Positions 9,026 to 18,858 are shown, numbered from the stretch's first letter. The stretch is 64,000 nt of DNA from Betaproteobacteria bacterium Ga0077526 (GCA_001464765.1 LNDV01000029.1:124001-188000), one strand, 5' to 3'. Notes: a model not told the origin generated them from the letters alone. Numbers and translations are program-made.

Positions 9026-9961
9026 TCAGCGGTTCGTCGGCGTCCGCAGCCGGACCCTCGGGTCCATGAACGGGGCGACCAGGTCGGCCAGCAGGTTGCC
9101 CAGCACGATCGCGACGGCTGCCACCAGCGTGACCCCCATGATGATCGGGATGTCGACCTGCTGGATAGCCTGCCAAGCGAGCTGGCCGATCCCCGGCCAG
9201 CCGAACACGGATTCCACGATGACCGCGCCGCTCATGAACAGACCGATGTCGATCCCGATCATGGCGACGATCGGCAGCACCGCATTGCGAAAAGCATGGA
9301 CCAGCACGACCCGCCACTCTGACACGCCCTTGGCGCGAGCGGTTCTCACGAAATCGCGTGCCATCACGTCGAGCATTGCCGAGCGCATCATCCGAGAGTA
9401 CCAGCCCGCGCCGAGCAGGCCCAGGGTGAGGGCGGGCAGCACCAGGTGGCGCCAGGTCCCGTAGCCGCCCACCGGAAACCAGTCGAGCTGCACCGAGAAC
9501 ACGTAGAGCATGAGGATGCCGGCGACGAACTGCGGCGTCGACACGCCCACGAAGGAGAGGATCATGGCCCCGTGGTCGAATCGGGACCCGGGCCGCAAGG
9601 CGGCGAGTACGCCGATGGTGAGGCCGATCGCCAGTTCGACGACGATGGCGCCGGCCATCAGCAGCAGGGTCGGCGGCAGGCGGGCTGCGACGACCTCGGT
9701 GACTTCCGTCTTCTGCGCGTAGGAACGCCCCAGATCGCCCTGCACGAGATTGCCCAGGTAGCGGGTGTACTGCTCGTGGAACGGGCGGTCCAGCCCCAGC
9801 TGCACGCGGATGGCTTCCACGGTCTCGGGCGTGGCGCTGCGTCCCGCGAGTTGCCGGGCCGGGTCGGCGGGAAGGATGTACAGCAGCACGAAGGTGATGA
9901 AGCTCACCCCGACCAGCAGCAGCGCCGCCTGACCGAGCCGGCCGAGAAGATAGCGGATCAT
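9026..9961 (-). CDS. ABC transporter permease, DppB-type
   Basis: A 311-residue inner-membrane permease. MIRYLLGRLGQAALLLVGVS gives the first membrane span; the ILPADPARQLAG stretch and the large periplasmic loop after it are typical of DppB/OppB. The coupling-helix region RTARAKGVSEWRVVLVHAFRNA is the EAA motif that contacts the ATPases. ATG 9961 overlaps the stop of the preceding permease by four bases, so the two are translationally coupled. The frame stays open far upstream, but that part lies antisense-free over the other permease and is not this protein. Confidence 0.93.
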   Translation of the reverse strand: MIRYLLGRLGQAALLLVGVSFITFVLLYILPADPARQLAGRSATPETVEAIRVQLGLDRPFHEQYTRYLGNLVQGDLGRSYAQKTEVTEVVAARLPPTLLLMAGAIVVELAIGLTIGVLAALRPGSRFDHGAMILSFVGVSTPQFVAGILMLYVFSVQLDWFPVGGYGTWRHLVLPALTLGLLGAGWYSRMMRSAMLDVMARDFVRTARAKGVSEWRVVLVHAFRNAVLPIVAMIGIDIGLFMSGAVIVESVFGWPGIGQLAWQAIQQVDIPIIMGVTLVAAVAIVLGNLLADLVAPFMDPRVRLRTPTNR

Positions 9962-10800
9962 GCGGTACGCGCCTTCAGGGTGGGATCGAGCGCGAGTCGC
10001 AGCGCGTCGCCCAGGACGTTGAATGCCACGGCCAGCATCACGATGGCGGCGCCCGGGATGAATACGAGCCACGGTGCCGTGGAGAAGTAGCTTTGGTTCT
10101 CGAAGATGATGTTCCCCCACGAAGGCGTGGGCGGCTGCACGCCGATGCCGAGGAAGGAGAGCGTCGCCTCCAGCAATACCGTGGTGGCGATGCCCAGCGT
10201 GCCGTACACCACGATCGACGGGACGAGGTGCGGCAGGACGTGCAGGAACAGGATGCGCGAGCGCGTGGCCCCGAGACTGCGGACGGCCTCGACGAACTCC
10301 CGTTCGGACAGCGTGACGGTCATGGAGTACACGACGCGGGCGACCTGCACCCAGTTCACCATGGCGATCACCATCGCCACGATCCACAGGCTGGGTGTGA
10401 ACAGCGCCGCGAGGGCGATGGCAAGCAGCAGGGCGGGGAAGGCCATCATCAGGTCGGTGAAGCGCATGAGCACGGTGCCGACCCACCCGCGCAGATACCC
10501 CGCCACCACGCCCACCAGCGTGCCGATGAGCAGGGAGACGCCGTTGGCGACGAGCCCGATCACCAGGGAAGTCTGGGCGCCGAACAGGATGCGCGAGAGC
10601 AGGTCGCGACCGAGCAGATCGGTCCCGAGCCAGTATTTTTCGCTGGGCGGAAGCGGGGCACCCTCGAGTGTGAGGCCGTCAAAGAACGTTTCTTCCGGGG
10701 GATAGGGGGCGAGCCACGGCGCCAGAGCGGCGCCGCCCACGATAAGCACGATGAACACGAGGGCGGCCAGCGCCAGTTTGTCTCTGAGTACGGTCTTCAT
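9958..10800 (-). CDS. ABC transporter permease, DppC-type
   Basis: A 280-residue inner-membrane permease and first gene of the five-gene importer operon. The N-terminal span (KLALAALVFIVLIVGGAALAP shortened here) is followed by KYWLGTDLLGRDLLSRI, the hallmark of DppC/OppC. The EAA loop is EAVRSLGATRSRILFLHVLPH. ATG 10800 is preferred over an upstream in-frame start because the protein then begins with the usual MKTVLRDK before the first helix. The promoter should lie in the 245-base gap shared with the divergent Bug-protein gene. Confidence 0.93.
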   Translation of the reverse strand: MKTVLRDKLALAALVFIVLIVGGAALAPWLAPYPPEETFFDGLTLEGAPLPPSEKYWLGTDLLGRDLLSRILFGAQTSLVIGLVANGVSLLIGTLVGVVAGYLRGWVGTVLMRFTDLMMAFPALLLAIALAALFTPSLWIVAMVIAMVNWVQVARVVYSMTVTLSEREFVEAVRSLGATRSRILFLHVLPHLVPSIVVYGTLGIATTVLLEATLSFLGIGVQPPTPSWGNIIFENQSYFSTAPWLVFIPGAAIVMLAVAFNVLGDALRLALDPTLKARTA

Positions 10801-10995
10801 GTCTGGGGTTCGGATCGCAGGGCCGCTGTCGGGCGGGCCCCGCACGCATCGATGCGGTGCTGTCCCTAGGCATCAGCCCAGGGTACGGGGTCAATCCGGG
10901 AACGCATCGGCGCAGGACTCAAGCGTTCCGCGCATGCTCGCACAATCGAAGTGCATCTGCATGCCTCGACGGTGCATTGCCATGCCGTGCTGACG

Positions 10996-11001
10996 TATAG
11001 T
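10996..11001 (+). promoter_or_regulatory. TATAGT -10-like hexamer upstream of the Bug-protein operon
   Basis: TATAGT lies 45 bases before the ATG at 11046 in the divergent intergenic region. The best -35-like TTGCCA (10977-10982) is only 13 bases away, too close, so this is weak. Confidence 0.25.
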
Positions 11002-11045
11002 CAGGGCGCCGTCCCACGCCCGTCGGGCCCTCCTCACTGCCGCCA

Positions 11046-12011
11046 ATGCTTCATCGCCGGTCGTTCCTGTCTCGAATTGCGCTCCTGTTCGCAGCATGCG
11101 TGCCCGGGGTCCGCGCGGACGGCTACCCTGCGCGTCCGATCCGGATGGTCGTGCCCTTTGCCCCGGGCAGCGCCACGGATTCCATGGCGCGAGTGCTGGC
11201 CCAGGAACTCACCCAGCGGCTTGGCCAGACCGTCATCGTCGACAACCGCGCCGGCGCCTTCGGGCAGATCGCCGCCCATCAAGTCGCCCGCAGCACGCCC
11301 GACGGCTATACGCTGATCCTCACGACCAACACCACACACTCCGCCAACCCGCATCTGTACCGGGCGCTGCCGTATGACCCCATCCGGGATTTCGAGCCCA
11401 TTGCCCGGCTGGCGACGCTGCCATTCATGCTGGTTGCCGCCCCGTCGTTCCCGGCCCGGACACTGCGGGAGCTGCTGGACTACGCCCGCGCCCGACCGGG
11501 GCAGATCACCTACGCGGCGGCCAGCAGCACCGCCCTCGTGGCCGCGAAGACATTCGAGACGCTCGGCCAGCTCAAGCTGATCGGCGTCAGCTACAAGGCG
11601 AGCCCTCAGGCCGTGCTCGATGTGGCCTCCGGCCAGGTGCAGATGATGATGGCCGACTTCGTCACCGCCATGCCGCACGTGATCGCCGGACGGCTCCGTG
11701 TGTTCGGCGTGACCACCACGGGCCGGTCGGCGCTGGTCCCGGACGCGCCACCCATTGCCGAGACCCTGCCCGGATTCGACGTCGGGTCCTGGAACGGCCT
11801 GTTCGCTCCGGCGGGCACGCCGAAGGACATCGTCGCGCGGCTCGCCCGCGAGACCGATCAGATCCTCGCGAGGCCGGAGACCCGCACGCGGCTGGCGGGC
11901 ATCGGTTTCGAAGTCGCGCCGCTCGGATCCGAGGCGCTGGGCCGTTACGTGCGTGAGCAATTGCAGCACTGGGGCCGCCTCGTCCGCGAGGCAGGCATCC
12001 AGCCCGAATGA
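11046..12011 (+). CDS. Tripartite tricarboxylate transporter substrate-binding protein (Bug family)
   Basis: A 321-residue periplasmic binding protein. After a signal peptide (about 1-24) comes YPARPIRMVVPFAPGSATD, the opening characteristic of Bug proteins, whose backbone loops hold carboxylates. TNTTHSANPHLYRALPYDP is the second family block. These proteins are massively expanded in Burkholderiales and often lack cognate TctA/TctB membrane proteins nearby, as here. It leads an apparent three-gene unit with a CoA-transferase and an acyl-CoA dehydrogenase, so its ligand may be a carboxylic acid that is then activated to a CoA ester. That link is inference. Confidence 0.92.
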   Translation: MLHRRSFLSRIALLFAACVPGVRADGYPARPIRMVVPFAPGSATDSMARVLAQELTQRLGQTVIVDNRAGAFGQIAAHQVARSTPDGYTLILTTNTTHSANPHLYRALPYDPIRDFEPIARLATLPFMLVAAPSFPARTLRELLDYARARPGQITYAAASSTALVAAKTFETLGQLKLIGVSYKASPQAVLDVASGQVQMMMADFVTAMPHVIAGRLRVFGVTTTGRSALVPDAPPIAETLPGFDVGSWNGLFAPAGTPKDIVARLARETDQILARPETRTRLAGIGFEVAPLGSEALGRYVREQLQHWGRLVREAGIQPE

Positions 12012-12030
12012 TCTCTCTCCAACAACCGCT

Positions 12031-13233
12031 ATGGAAACCATGTCCGGACCACTGGCCGGTGTGAAGATCGTCGACCTGACGACGGTCGTGATGGGCCCCT
12101 TCGCCACGCAGATCCTCGCGGAGCTGGGCGCCGATGTCGTGAAGGTGGAACCCCCCGAGGGCGACAACATGCGCTTCGTGGGCCCGATGAAGTCGCCGGG
12201 CATGGGCCACCTGTTCCTGCATCTCAACCGCGGCAAGCGCAACATCGTGCTCGACCTCAAGCAGCCCGATGGGCTGGAGGCCATGCTGCGTCTCGTCGAC
12301 GGTGCCGATGTGCTCATCTACAACGTCCGGCCCTCGGCCATGACCCGTCTCGGGCTTGGCTACGAGGCGCTGTCGGCCCGCAACCCGCAGCTCATCTACG
12401 TGGGGGCGTACGGGTACTCCCAGCGGGGACCCAATGCCGGCAAGGCCGCCTACGACGACCTGATCCAGGGCGCCTCCGGGCTCCCGTGGCTCGCCTCCCG
12501 CAAGGGCGCGCAGGCTCCGGCCTACGTGCCGGTGAACATGGCCGATCGCCTCACGGGGCTGCACGTCGTCTACGCTGTCACCGCCGCGCTGTTCCAGCGC
12601 AGCCGCAGCGGCAAGGGGCAGTCGGTGGAGGTGCCGATGCTCGAGAGCGTCGCGCAATTCGTGCTCGGCGATCACCTTGCCGGCATGTCGTACGAGCCGC
12701 CCATCGGCGGCACGGGCTACGCGCGGCTGGAGCATCGCCGGCCCTATCCCACGAAGGACGGCTACCTCTGCGTGCTGGTCTACAACGACAAGCAGTGGCG
12801 CAATTTCCTCCAGGCGGTAGGGCGCCCCGAACTGATCACCGATCCGCGCTTCTCCTCGCACGGCAACCGCGCCATCCACATCGGCGAGATCTACACCTTC
12901 CTGTCGGAACTGCTGAGCCAGCGCACCAGCGCCGAGTGGGTCGCCCTGCTCGAAGCCATCGATATCCCGGTGGCGCCGATGAACACCGTCGCCGATCTGC
13001 TCACCGATCCGCATCTCACGGGCAGCGGCTTCATCCAGACCGAGGACCATCCGACCGAGGGGACGCTGTACGCGCCGAGAACGCCCACCAACTGGTCGGA
13101 CACGCCGCCTGCGCCGAGAAGTCCCGCTGCGCGGTTCGGCGAGCACTCCGAGGAGATCCTCCGGGAGCTGGGCTTCGACGACGACCGCCTGAGCGCGATG
13201 CGCAGCGCCGGCGTGTTCCGGGCGCCTGACTGA
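12031..13233 (+). CDS. CaiB/BaiF (class III) CoA-transferase
   Basis: A 400-residue cytoplasmic enzyme expected to move CoA from an acyl-CoA donor to a carboxylic acid. GPLAGVKIVDLTTVVMGPFA and LGADVVKVEPPEGD are the usual N-terminal blocks, followed by NRGKRNIVLDLK. The catalytic Asp of the family lies in YDDLIQGASG (Asp142 by position). ATG 12031 is chosen because it begins METMSGPLAG at the normal family start; ATG 12040 is possible. The gap from the Bug gene is 19 bases and to the acyl-CoA dehydrogenase 10, so this is an operon. The substrate is not evident. Confidence 0.92.
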   Translation: METMSGPLAGVKIVDLTTVVMGPFATQILAELGADVVKVEPPEGDNMRFVGPMKSPGMGHLFLHLNRGKRNIVLDLKQPDGLEAMLRLVDGADVLIYNVRPSAMTRLGLGYEALSARNPQLIYVGAYGYSQRGPNAGKAAYDDLIQGASGLPWLASRKGAQAPAYVPVNMADRLTGLHVVYAVTAALFQRSRSGKGQSVEVPMLESVAQFVLGDHLAGMSYEPPIGGTGYARLEHRRPYPTKDGYLCVLVYNDKQWRNFLQAVGRPELITDPRFSSHGNRAIHIGEIYTFLSELLSQRTSAEWVALLEAIDIPVAPMNTVADLLTDPHLTGSGFIQTEDHPTEGTLYAPRTPTNWSDTPPAPRSPAARFGEHSEEILRELGFDDDRLSAMRSAGVFRAPD

Positions 13234-13243
13234 GCGGGGCACG

Positions 13244-14410
13244 ATGGACTTCGCGCTGAGCGCCGAACAGGAGTCGATCCGCGACGCGATCGCGCGCCTG
13301 TGCACCCGCTTCGACGACGCTTACTGGCTCGAACGCGACCGCAGCGGCGGGTTTCCCCATGACTTCCACGCCGCCGTTGCCGAAGCCGGGTGGCTGGGCA
13401 TCGCCATGCCGACGGCGAGCGGGGGGGCGGGGCTCGGCATCGTCGAGGCCGCGCTGATGATGCAGGCGATCAGCGAGTCGGGTGCCGGCTTCTCCGGCGC
13501 GTCGGCGGTGCACATGAACATCTTCGGGTTGAATCCCGTCGTGGTGTTCGGCACCGACGCCCAGCGCGCGCGCTGGCTGCCGCCGCTCATCGCCGGCCGG
13601 GAGAAGGCCTGCTTCGCGGTGACGGAACCCGACTCGGGACTCGACACCACCCGGCTCGGCACCACCGCCACGCGGGTCGGAGACCGCTACGTGCTGAGCG
13701 GCCGGAAGATCTGGATCTCGACCGCGCAGGTCGCCGACCGCATGCTGATCCTCGCGCGGACCACGCCGCGGGCGGAGGCCCGCAAGCCCACCGAAGGCCT
13801 CACGCTCTTCTACACCACCCTGGACCGCACCCGGGTGGAGGTACGCGAGATTCCCAAGATGGGCCGCGCCGCGGTCGACTCGAATCTCCTGTTCATCGAC
13901 GCCCTGGAGGTCCCGCTGGAAGACCGGGTGGGAGAGGAGGGCCGCGGGTTCGAGTACATCCTGCACGGGCTCAACCCGGAACGGATCCTCATTGCGGCGG
14001 AAGCCATCGGCCTCGGTCGCGCCGCGCTGACCCGGGCAGCCGCTTATGCGCGCGAGCGGGTGGTGTTCGAGCGGCCCATCGGCGCCAACCAGGGCATCCA
14101 GCACCCCCTTGCCCGGTGCTGGATGGACCTCGAGGCTGCCCAGCTGATGACCCTCAAGGCGGCATGGCTCTACGACCGGGGCAAGCCGTGCGGGGCGGAG
14201 GCCAATGCCGCCAAGTATCTGGCCGGGGAGGCGTGCTTTCGCGCCTGCGAGACGGCCATGCTGACCCACGGCGGGATGGGCTACGCCTCGGAGTTCCACA
14301 TCGAACGCTACCTGCGTGAGGCGATGATCCCTCGTATTGCGCCGATAAGCCCCCATCTCATACTGTGTTTCATCGCCGAGAAAGTTCTCGGCCTGCCGAA
14401 GTCGTACTGA
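13244..14410 (+). CDS. Acyl-CoA dehydrogenase family protein
   Basis: A 388-residue FAD enzyme. FAVTEPDSGLDTTRLGTTATR is the flavin and substrate loop region, ISTAQVADRMLILARTT the central barrel, and GGMGYASEFHIERYLREAM the C-terminal helical block. Family knowledge: medium-chain enzymes place the catalytic glutamate in YEGT near the C-terminus, whereas isovaleryl- and long-chain enzymes place it on an earlier helix. Here the late site reads RIAPIS with no glutamate, while Glu246 in LNPERILIA occupies the earlier position. So the base is probably Glu246. Neighbouring CoA-transferase and Bug protein suggest one catabolic route for an imported acid. ATG 13244 follows the previous stop by 10 bases. 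Confidence 0.9.
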   Translation: MDFALSAEQESIRDAIARLCTRFDDAYWLERDRSGGFPHDFHAAVAEAGWLGIAMPTASGGAGLGIVEAALMMQAISESGAGFSGASAVHMNIFGLNPVVVFGTDAQRARWLPPLIAGREKACFAVTEPDSGLDTTRLGTTATRVGDRYVLSGRKIWISTAQVADRMLILARTTPRAEARKPTEGLTLFYTTLDRTRVEVREIPKMGRAAVDSNLLFIDALEVPLEDRVGEEGRGFEYILHGLNPERILIAAEAIGLGRAALTRAAAYARERVVFERPIGANQGIQHPLARCWMDLEAAQLMTLKAAWLYDRGKPCGAEANAAKYLAGEACFRACETAMLTHGGMGYASEFHIERYLREAMIPRIAPISPHLILCFIAEKVLGLPKSY

Positions 14411-14570
14411 TTGCGGGGTAGCAGGTGCGTCGGCCCGACAGCGCTCAAGCCCACCTGTTTCCCGCCGTAATCCAAAGAGATGTATCGCGTTGCACGCGAG
14501 GCGTCGATCGGCAGGATTTCCCCTGCCTTTCCCTGCCCTGGGCGCTGCGCCTTCGTCGCGTCCCAATCCT

Positions 14571-17500
14571 ATGATCCGGCCCGAGCCGGTCGCCCCGATG
14601 CCCACGGAAGTTCGCCCCTCACCGGTCTCACTGCGCAATGCGCTGGCGTTTCATCCGCGCCTGCTCACGGCTGTGGTCTGGGCGCTGCCGATCCTGGTGG
14701 TCCTCGGCGTTCTGGGCTTCTGGGGCGCTGCCGGTCTGGACCAGTCGCAGGCCGATGCCCATCGCCTCGAAGCGGTCGCCGCGCGCACGGCTGAACGGCT
14801 GTCGGGGGAACTGCGCCGCCACGAGGAGTTCCTCACGGCCACCCGCGCTTTCCTCCGCGCCGGCAACGCCGCCGACAACGCGGGCTGGAACGCCTTCGTG
14901 TCGGATCTTCGTCGGGATCTGCGATTGCCGGCCCTCGCGGGCGTCGCCCTTGCGGACGGTCGCCTGACCGAGGCAGGTGCTTCGGCGGTTCTCTCGAATG
15001 CCTCGATCCTGCCGGGGGATACCCGCCTGGGCGTGGTGCTCTCGCTCCCCGTCGACGACGCCCGTGTCCTCGAAGCCCGGCTGATCCTCGTGGAACTGGT
15101 GAAGTCCGCACTGGGCGACGAACTGGGCCTCCACGGCGTCCGCGTGGCGGATGCGACCGGTGCCGCGCTGTTCGACAACTCGGTGGCCTCGGGTACCGTC
15201 GCCGCGGGCGTCGAGACGACCCGGGACATGCCGTTCGGCGGCAAGACCTGGCGGGTCACGGTGAAGGCCCCGGCGTCCGCGTCTGTCCTATCGCCCCGCG
15301 TCGAGGGAATCCTCGCGGTGGTGCTGGCTCTGATCGCGGCAGGTCTCCTGCAGCCTCGCGTGCGGCGGTGGGCACAGCGCGTGCGGGATGAGCACCTCGA
15401 CATCGCTGCAAGCCGCGATCTGCTGCAGGCCGTGGTGGAAGCACTCCCCGTCGCCGTGGTCGCGAAGGACCGTTCGTCCCGGTTCGTGATGGTCAACGAC
15501 GCCGCCTGCCGCGAGTACGGCGTGGCGCGGGAGGCACTCCTCGGGCAGATGCGGGCCCCGTCGGCGAGCGACGAAGTGGCGGTGAGCCTCCAGGCCGACG
15601 AGGACGCGGCGTTCCGCAGCGGCGAGATGCGCAGTTTCGAGTCGCTCCAGAGTCGTCCCGGCCGGCGCGCGCGCTACGTGATGACGACCCGGCAGAGCGT
15701 CCGCACGGCCCGCGGCGAGCCGATCCTGGTGGCGACGGAAATCGACATCACCGAACGCAAGGAGGTGGAACTCGCGGCCCGGCGGGATCGCGAGTATCTG
15801 GATGCCGTCCTGCAGGCGATTCCCGTCGCGTTCTGTGCCAAGGACCGGAACGGCCGCTGGGTGCACGCGAACGAGGCACTGGCGCGGATGAACCGGACCA
15901 CGCGCGACAAGCTCGAGGGCCGCACCGATCGCGAACTGTTCCCGCCCGAGCAGGCGCGGCACCTCGCCGAACAGGATCGGCAACTGTTCGACACGATGGG
16001 CTCGCTCGACACCGAGGAGCGGATGACCACGACCGACGGTCGCGAGATCTGGCTTCTCAAGCACAAGCACGCGGTGCGCTTCGAGACCGGCGAGGAGCTG
16101 ATCCTCACTTCCCTGCTGGACATCACGGACCGCAAGAATGCGGAACTTGCGGTGGAGCACGACCGCAAGTTCCTCGATGCGATCATCGACGCGATCCCCG
16201 AACCCATCTTCGTGAAGGATGGCGCCCATCGCTGGATCGGGGTCAACGAAGGCTTTGCCCGCCTCATGGGGCAACCGAAGTCGGCGCTCATCGGGTCGAG
16301 TGACCGCGCGGTCCTCGAACCGCACCTTGCGGACGAACGCGAGCGCGAGGACGCGCAGGTGCTGGGCACCGGCAAAACGCTCTCCATGGAGCAGCGGCAG
16401 ATCCACGCCGACGGATCGGAGCGCTGGCTGCTCAAGCGCAAGGCCCCGGTAGTGTTCCCGGACGGCACGCGCGGGGTCGTGGGGATCCTGACGGATGTCA
16501 CCGATTCGAAGAACGCCCAGCGGGACGTCCAGAACGCCCGCACGCTGCTCGATGCCGTAATGAGCGCCGTTCCCGTTCCGGTGACCGTGAAGGACGCCGA
16601 TGGCCGCTTCATCTTCGTGAACGACGCGGCATGCGAATTCTTCGGGCAATCCCGCGCCGTGTTCATCGGCAAGGCGGACCACGACGTGTTTCCCGGGGAG
16701 CATGCCGCCCGCGCCCGCGCCGACGATGAACTGGCGCGCACCAGTGACGAAGTGCTGACTTTCGAGAACGAGTTCTCGCCGGAGGTGACCGGTTCGACGC
16801 GGTGGGTCATCAAGCACAAGCGCGGTTTCCCGCTGCCGGGTGGCGGTCGCGGCGTGGTGGCCGCCGTGCTCGACGTGACGGACGTACAGCGTGCGCGGCG
16901 CGAAGTGGAGCGAAGTCAGCGCTTTCTCGATGCCGTTATCAACGCCATGCCGGTCCCGATGTTCGTGAAGGACAGCGAGCACCGCACGGTGAAGCTCAAC
17001 AGCGCGCAGGCTGCCTCCGCGGGACTCGCGGTCGAGGCCATGATCGGCAAGCGCGACGGGGACTTCGTTCCCCTGCACCTGGCGGAGATGGCCTACGCCG
17101 AGGATGACGAAGTCCTGGCGACCGGCGTGCCGCTCGTCCGGGAGCACCGCACGCGGACCGCCATGGGCGAAGGACGATGGCGCCTCACCCACAAGGCACG
17201 CGTGATCGTGGACGACGAGGTCTACATCGTCGGTGTGGGCACCGACATCACGGAACTCAAGGAAGCGCAGGAGTCGGGCGAGCGGCACCGACGCTTCCTT
17301 GACACGGTGGTCGAGGCCATCCCCATCGTCGTCTCGCTCAAGGACGCCCATCGTCGCATCGTCGTGATCAACGAGGCCGTGCGCGATTTCCACGGTCTGC
17401 CGCGCGAGCACTTCCTCGGCAAGACCGATGCGGAGTTGTACTCCGAGGAACAGGCGAAGCGGATTCGCGAGGAAGACGACGCGCTGCTGGCATCCAGCCA

Positions 17501-18848
17501 GCCCGTCATGCTGGAGGGCTCCTTCCTCAACGGCTCGGGCGAGCCGCGTTGGGTGATCCGGCACAAGCGTGCGGTGGACCTGCCCGACGGCACGCGCGGC
17601 ATCGTCACCGCGCTGCTGGACGTCACGAAGATGCGCGAAGCCATGGACGAGGCCGAGCGTGCGCGGGCCTTCCTCGATGCGGTGATCAACGCGTTGCCCG
17701 CGCCGACGTACGTCAAGGATCGGGAGCATCGCTGGGTGATGGTGAACGACGCGTTCCGTGCGCTTATCGGGAAAAGCTCGCGCCAGGAACTCCTCGGGCT
17801 GTCCGACCACGATGTCTACCCGCCTGCTTTCGCCGACGTGGCGTGGCGGGAGGACGATCAGCTCTTCGCCTCGGGCGGCCTGATCCACGTCGAGACGCGC
17901 TCGCCCTCCGGTCGCTGGTTCTACAAGACGAAGGTCGCGGTCTCGCTGCCGGACGGCAGTGCCTATGTCATCGGCACCAACATCGACATTACGGACCGCA
18001 AGCTCGCCGAGGCGAAACTGCTTGAGCACCGCGAGCACCTGGAAGCCGTGGTCGAGGCACGGACGTCGGAACTCAGTGCTGCGAAGGATACCGCCGAGGA
18101 AGCGAACCGGACGAAGTCGGAGTTTCTCGCGAACATGTCGCACGAGCTGCGCACGCCCATGCACGCGATCCTGTCCTTCGCGAAACTCGGCCTTGGCAAG
18201 CTGAGTGCCGAGACCGTACCGGTGGAGAAGATCCAGCAATACCTCGGCCGTATCGATCAGAGCGGCAGCCGCCTGCTGGTGCTGCTGAACGACCTGCTCG
18301 ACCTGTCGAAGCTCGAAGCCGGCCGCATGAACTACGAGATGGCGCGAAACGATCTGCGTTCGGTGTTGACAACCGTCCTGGCGGAACTCGAGGCGATGGC
18401 TCGCGACCGCCGGGTGGAGATCGTCATTTCGGCCGCATGTCACGATTGCTCAGGCCGGTTCGATGCCATCCGTATTGCTCAGGTGATCCGCAATCTGTTG
18501 TCGAACGCGGTGAAGTTCTCACCGGAGGGCGGCGTCGTATCCGTGTCGATCTCCGACGGCGCGTTGATTCACGGACAGGACGCGTTGCAGATGATCGTGC
18601 GGGATCAGGGCATCGGCATTCCGGAAGCGGAACTGGAGGCCGTGTTCGACAAGTTCGTCCAGAGCAGCAAGACGAAGAGCGGTGCAGGGGGTACGGGTCT
18701 TGGCCTCGCCATCACGCGCGAGATCGTTCAGCAGCATGGCGGGCAGGTGTGGGCCCGCAACCATCCTGATGGCGGTGCGGAGTTCGTCGTGATCCTGCCG
18801 CGCCAGCCTTTCGGCGACGGCGAGATGGAGACACTGCAGGTCGCGTGA
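14571..18848 (+). CDS. Orphan CHASE-like, seven-PAS hybrid-free sensor histidine kinase
   Basis: A 1425-residue membrane sensor kinase. A first membrane helix (about 30-52) and a second (about 243-260) enclose a CHASE-like extracytoplasmic domain. Seven PAS domains follow, each opening with a FLDAVINAxPxPxxVKD-like phrase at about residues 281, 406, 530, 655, 780, 906 and 1031. A coiled stretch leads to the HisKA domain with phospho-acceptor His1191 in MSHELRTP, then the ATPase with N-box NLLSNAVKFS, DQGIGIP and GTGLGLAI. There is no receiver domain and no response regulator nearby. An in-frame TTG at 14490 is possible, but ATG 14571 gives a normal short N-terminus. The signals sensed are unknown. 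Confidence 0.9.
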   Translation: MIRPEPVAPMPTEVRPSPVSLRNALAFHPRLLTAVVWALPILVVLGVLGFWGAAGLDQSQADAHRLEAVAARTAERLSGELRRHEEFLTATRAFLRAGNAADNAGWNAFVSDLRRDLRLPALAGVALADGRLTEAGASAVLSNASILPGDTRLGVVLSLPVDDARVLEARLILVELVKSALGDELGLHGVRVADATGAALFDNSVASGTVAAGVETTRDMPFGGKTWRVTVKAPASASVLSPRVEGILAVVLALIAAGLLQPRVRRWAQRVRDEHLDIAASRDLLQAVVEALPVAVVAKDRSSRFVMVNDAACREYGVAREALLGQMRAPSASDEVAVSLQADEDAAFRSGEMRSFESLQSRPGRRARYVMTTRQSVRTARGEPILVATEIDITERKEVELAARRDREYLDAVLQAIPVAFCAKDRNGRWVHANEALARMNRTTRDKLEGRTDRELFPPEQARHLAEQDRQLFDTMGSLDTEERMTTTDGREIWLLKHKHAVRFETGEELILTSLLDITDRKNAELAVEHDRKFLDAIIDAIPEPIFVKDGAHRWIGVNEGFARLMGQPKSALIGSSDRAVLEPHLADEREREDAQVLGTGKTLSMEQRQIHADGSERWLLKRKAPVVFPDGTRGVVGILTDVTDSKNAQRDVQNARTLLDAVMSAVPVPVTVKDADGRFIFVNDAACEFFGQSRAVFIGKADHDVFPGEHAARARADDELARTSDEVLTFENEFSPEVTGSTRWVIKHKRGFPLPGGGRGVVAAVLDVTDVQRARREVERSQRFLDAVINAMPVPMFVKDSEHRTVKLNSAQAASAGLAVEAMIGKRDGDFVPLHLAEMAYAEDDEVLATGVPLVREHRTRTAMGEGRWRLTHKARVIVDDEVYIVGVGTDITELKEAQESGERHRRFLDTVVEAIPIVVSLKDAHRRIVVINEAVRDFHGLPREHFLGKTDAELYSEEQAKRIREEDDALLASSQPVMLEGSFLNGSGEPRWVIRHKRAVDLPDGTRGIVTALLDVTKMREAMDEAERARAFLDAVINALPAPTYVKDREHRWVMVNDAFRALIGKSSRQELLGLSDHDVYPPAFADVAWREDDQLFASGGLIHVETRSPSGRWFYKTKVAVSLPDGSAYVIGTNIDITDRKLAEAKLLEHREHLEAVVEARTSELSAAKDTAEEANRTKSEFLANMSHELRTPMHAILSFAKLGLGKLSAETVPVEKIQQYLGRIDQSGSRLLVLLNDLLDLSKLEAGRMNYEMARNDLRSVLTTVLAELEAMARDRRVEIVISAACHDCSGRFDAIRIAQVIRNLLSNAVKFSPEGGVVSVSISDGALIHGQDALQMIVRDQGIGIPEAELEAVFDKFVQSSKTKSGAGGTGLGLAITREIVQQHGGQVWARNHPDGGAEFVVILPRQPFGDGEMETLQVA

Positions 18849-18858
18849 CACGGACATC

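Noticed and set aside
15288..18443. A 1051-codon open frame antisense to the histidine kinase
   Set aside because: High-GC codon bias keeps the opposite strand open. It lacks recognisable domains and a ribosome site, and the sense frame has clear PAS and kinase domains.
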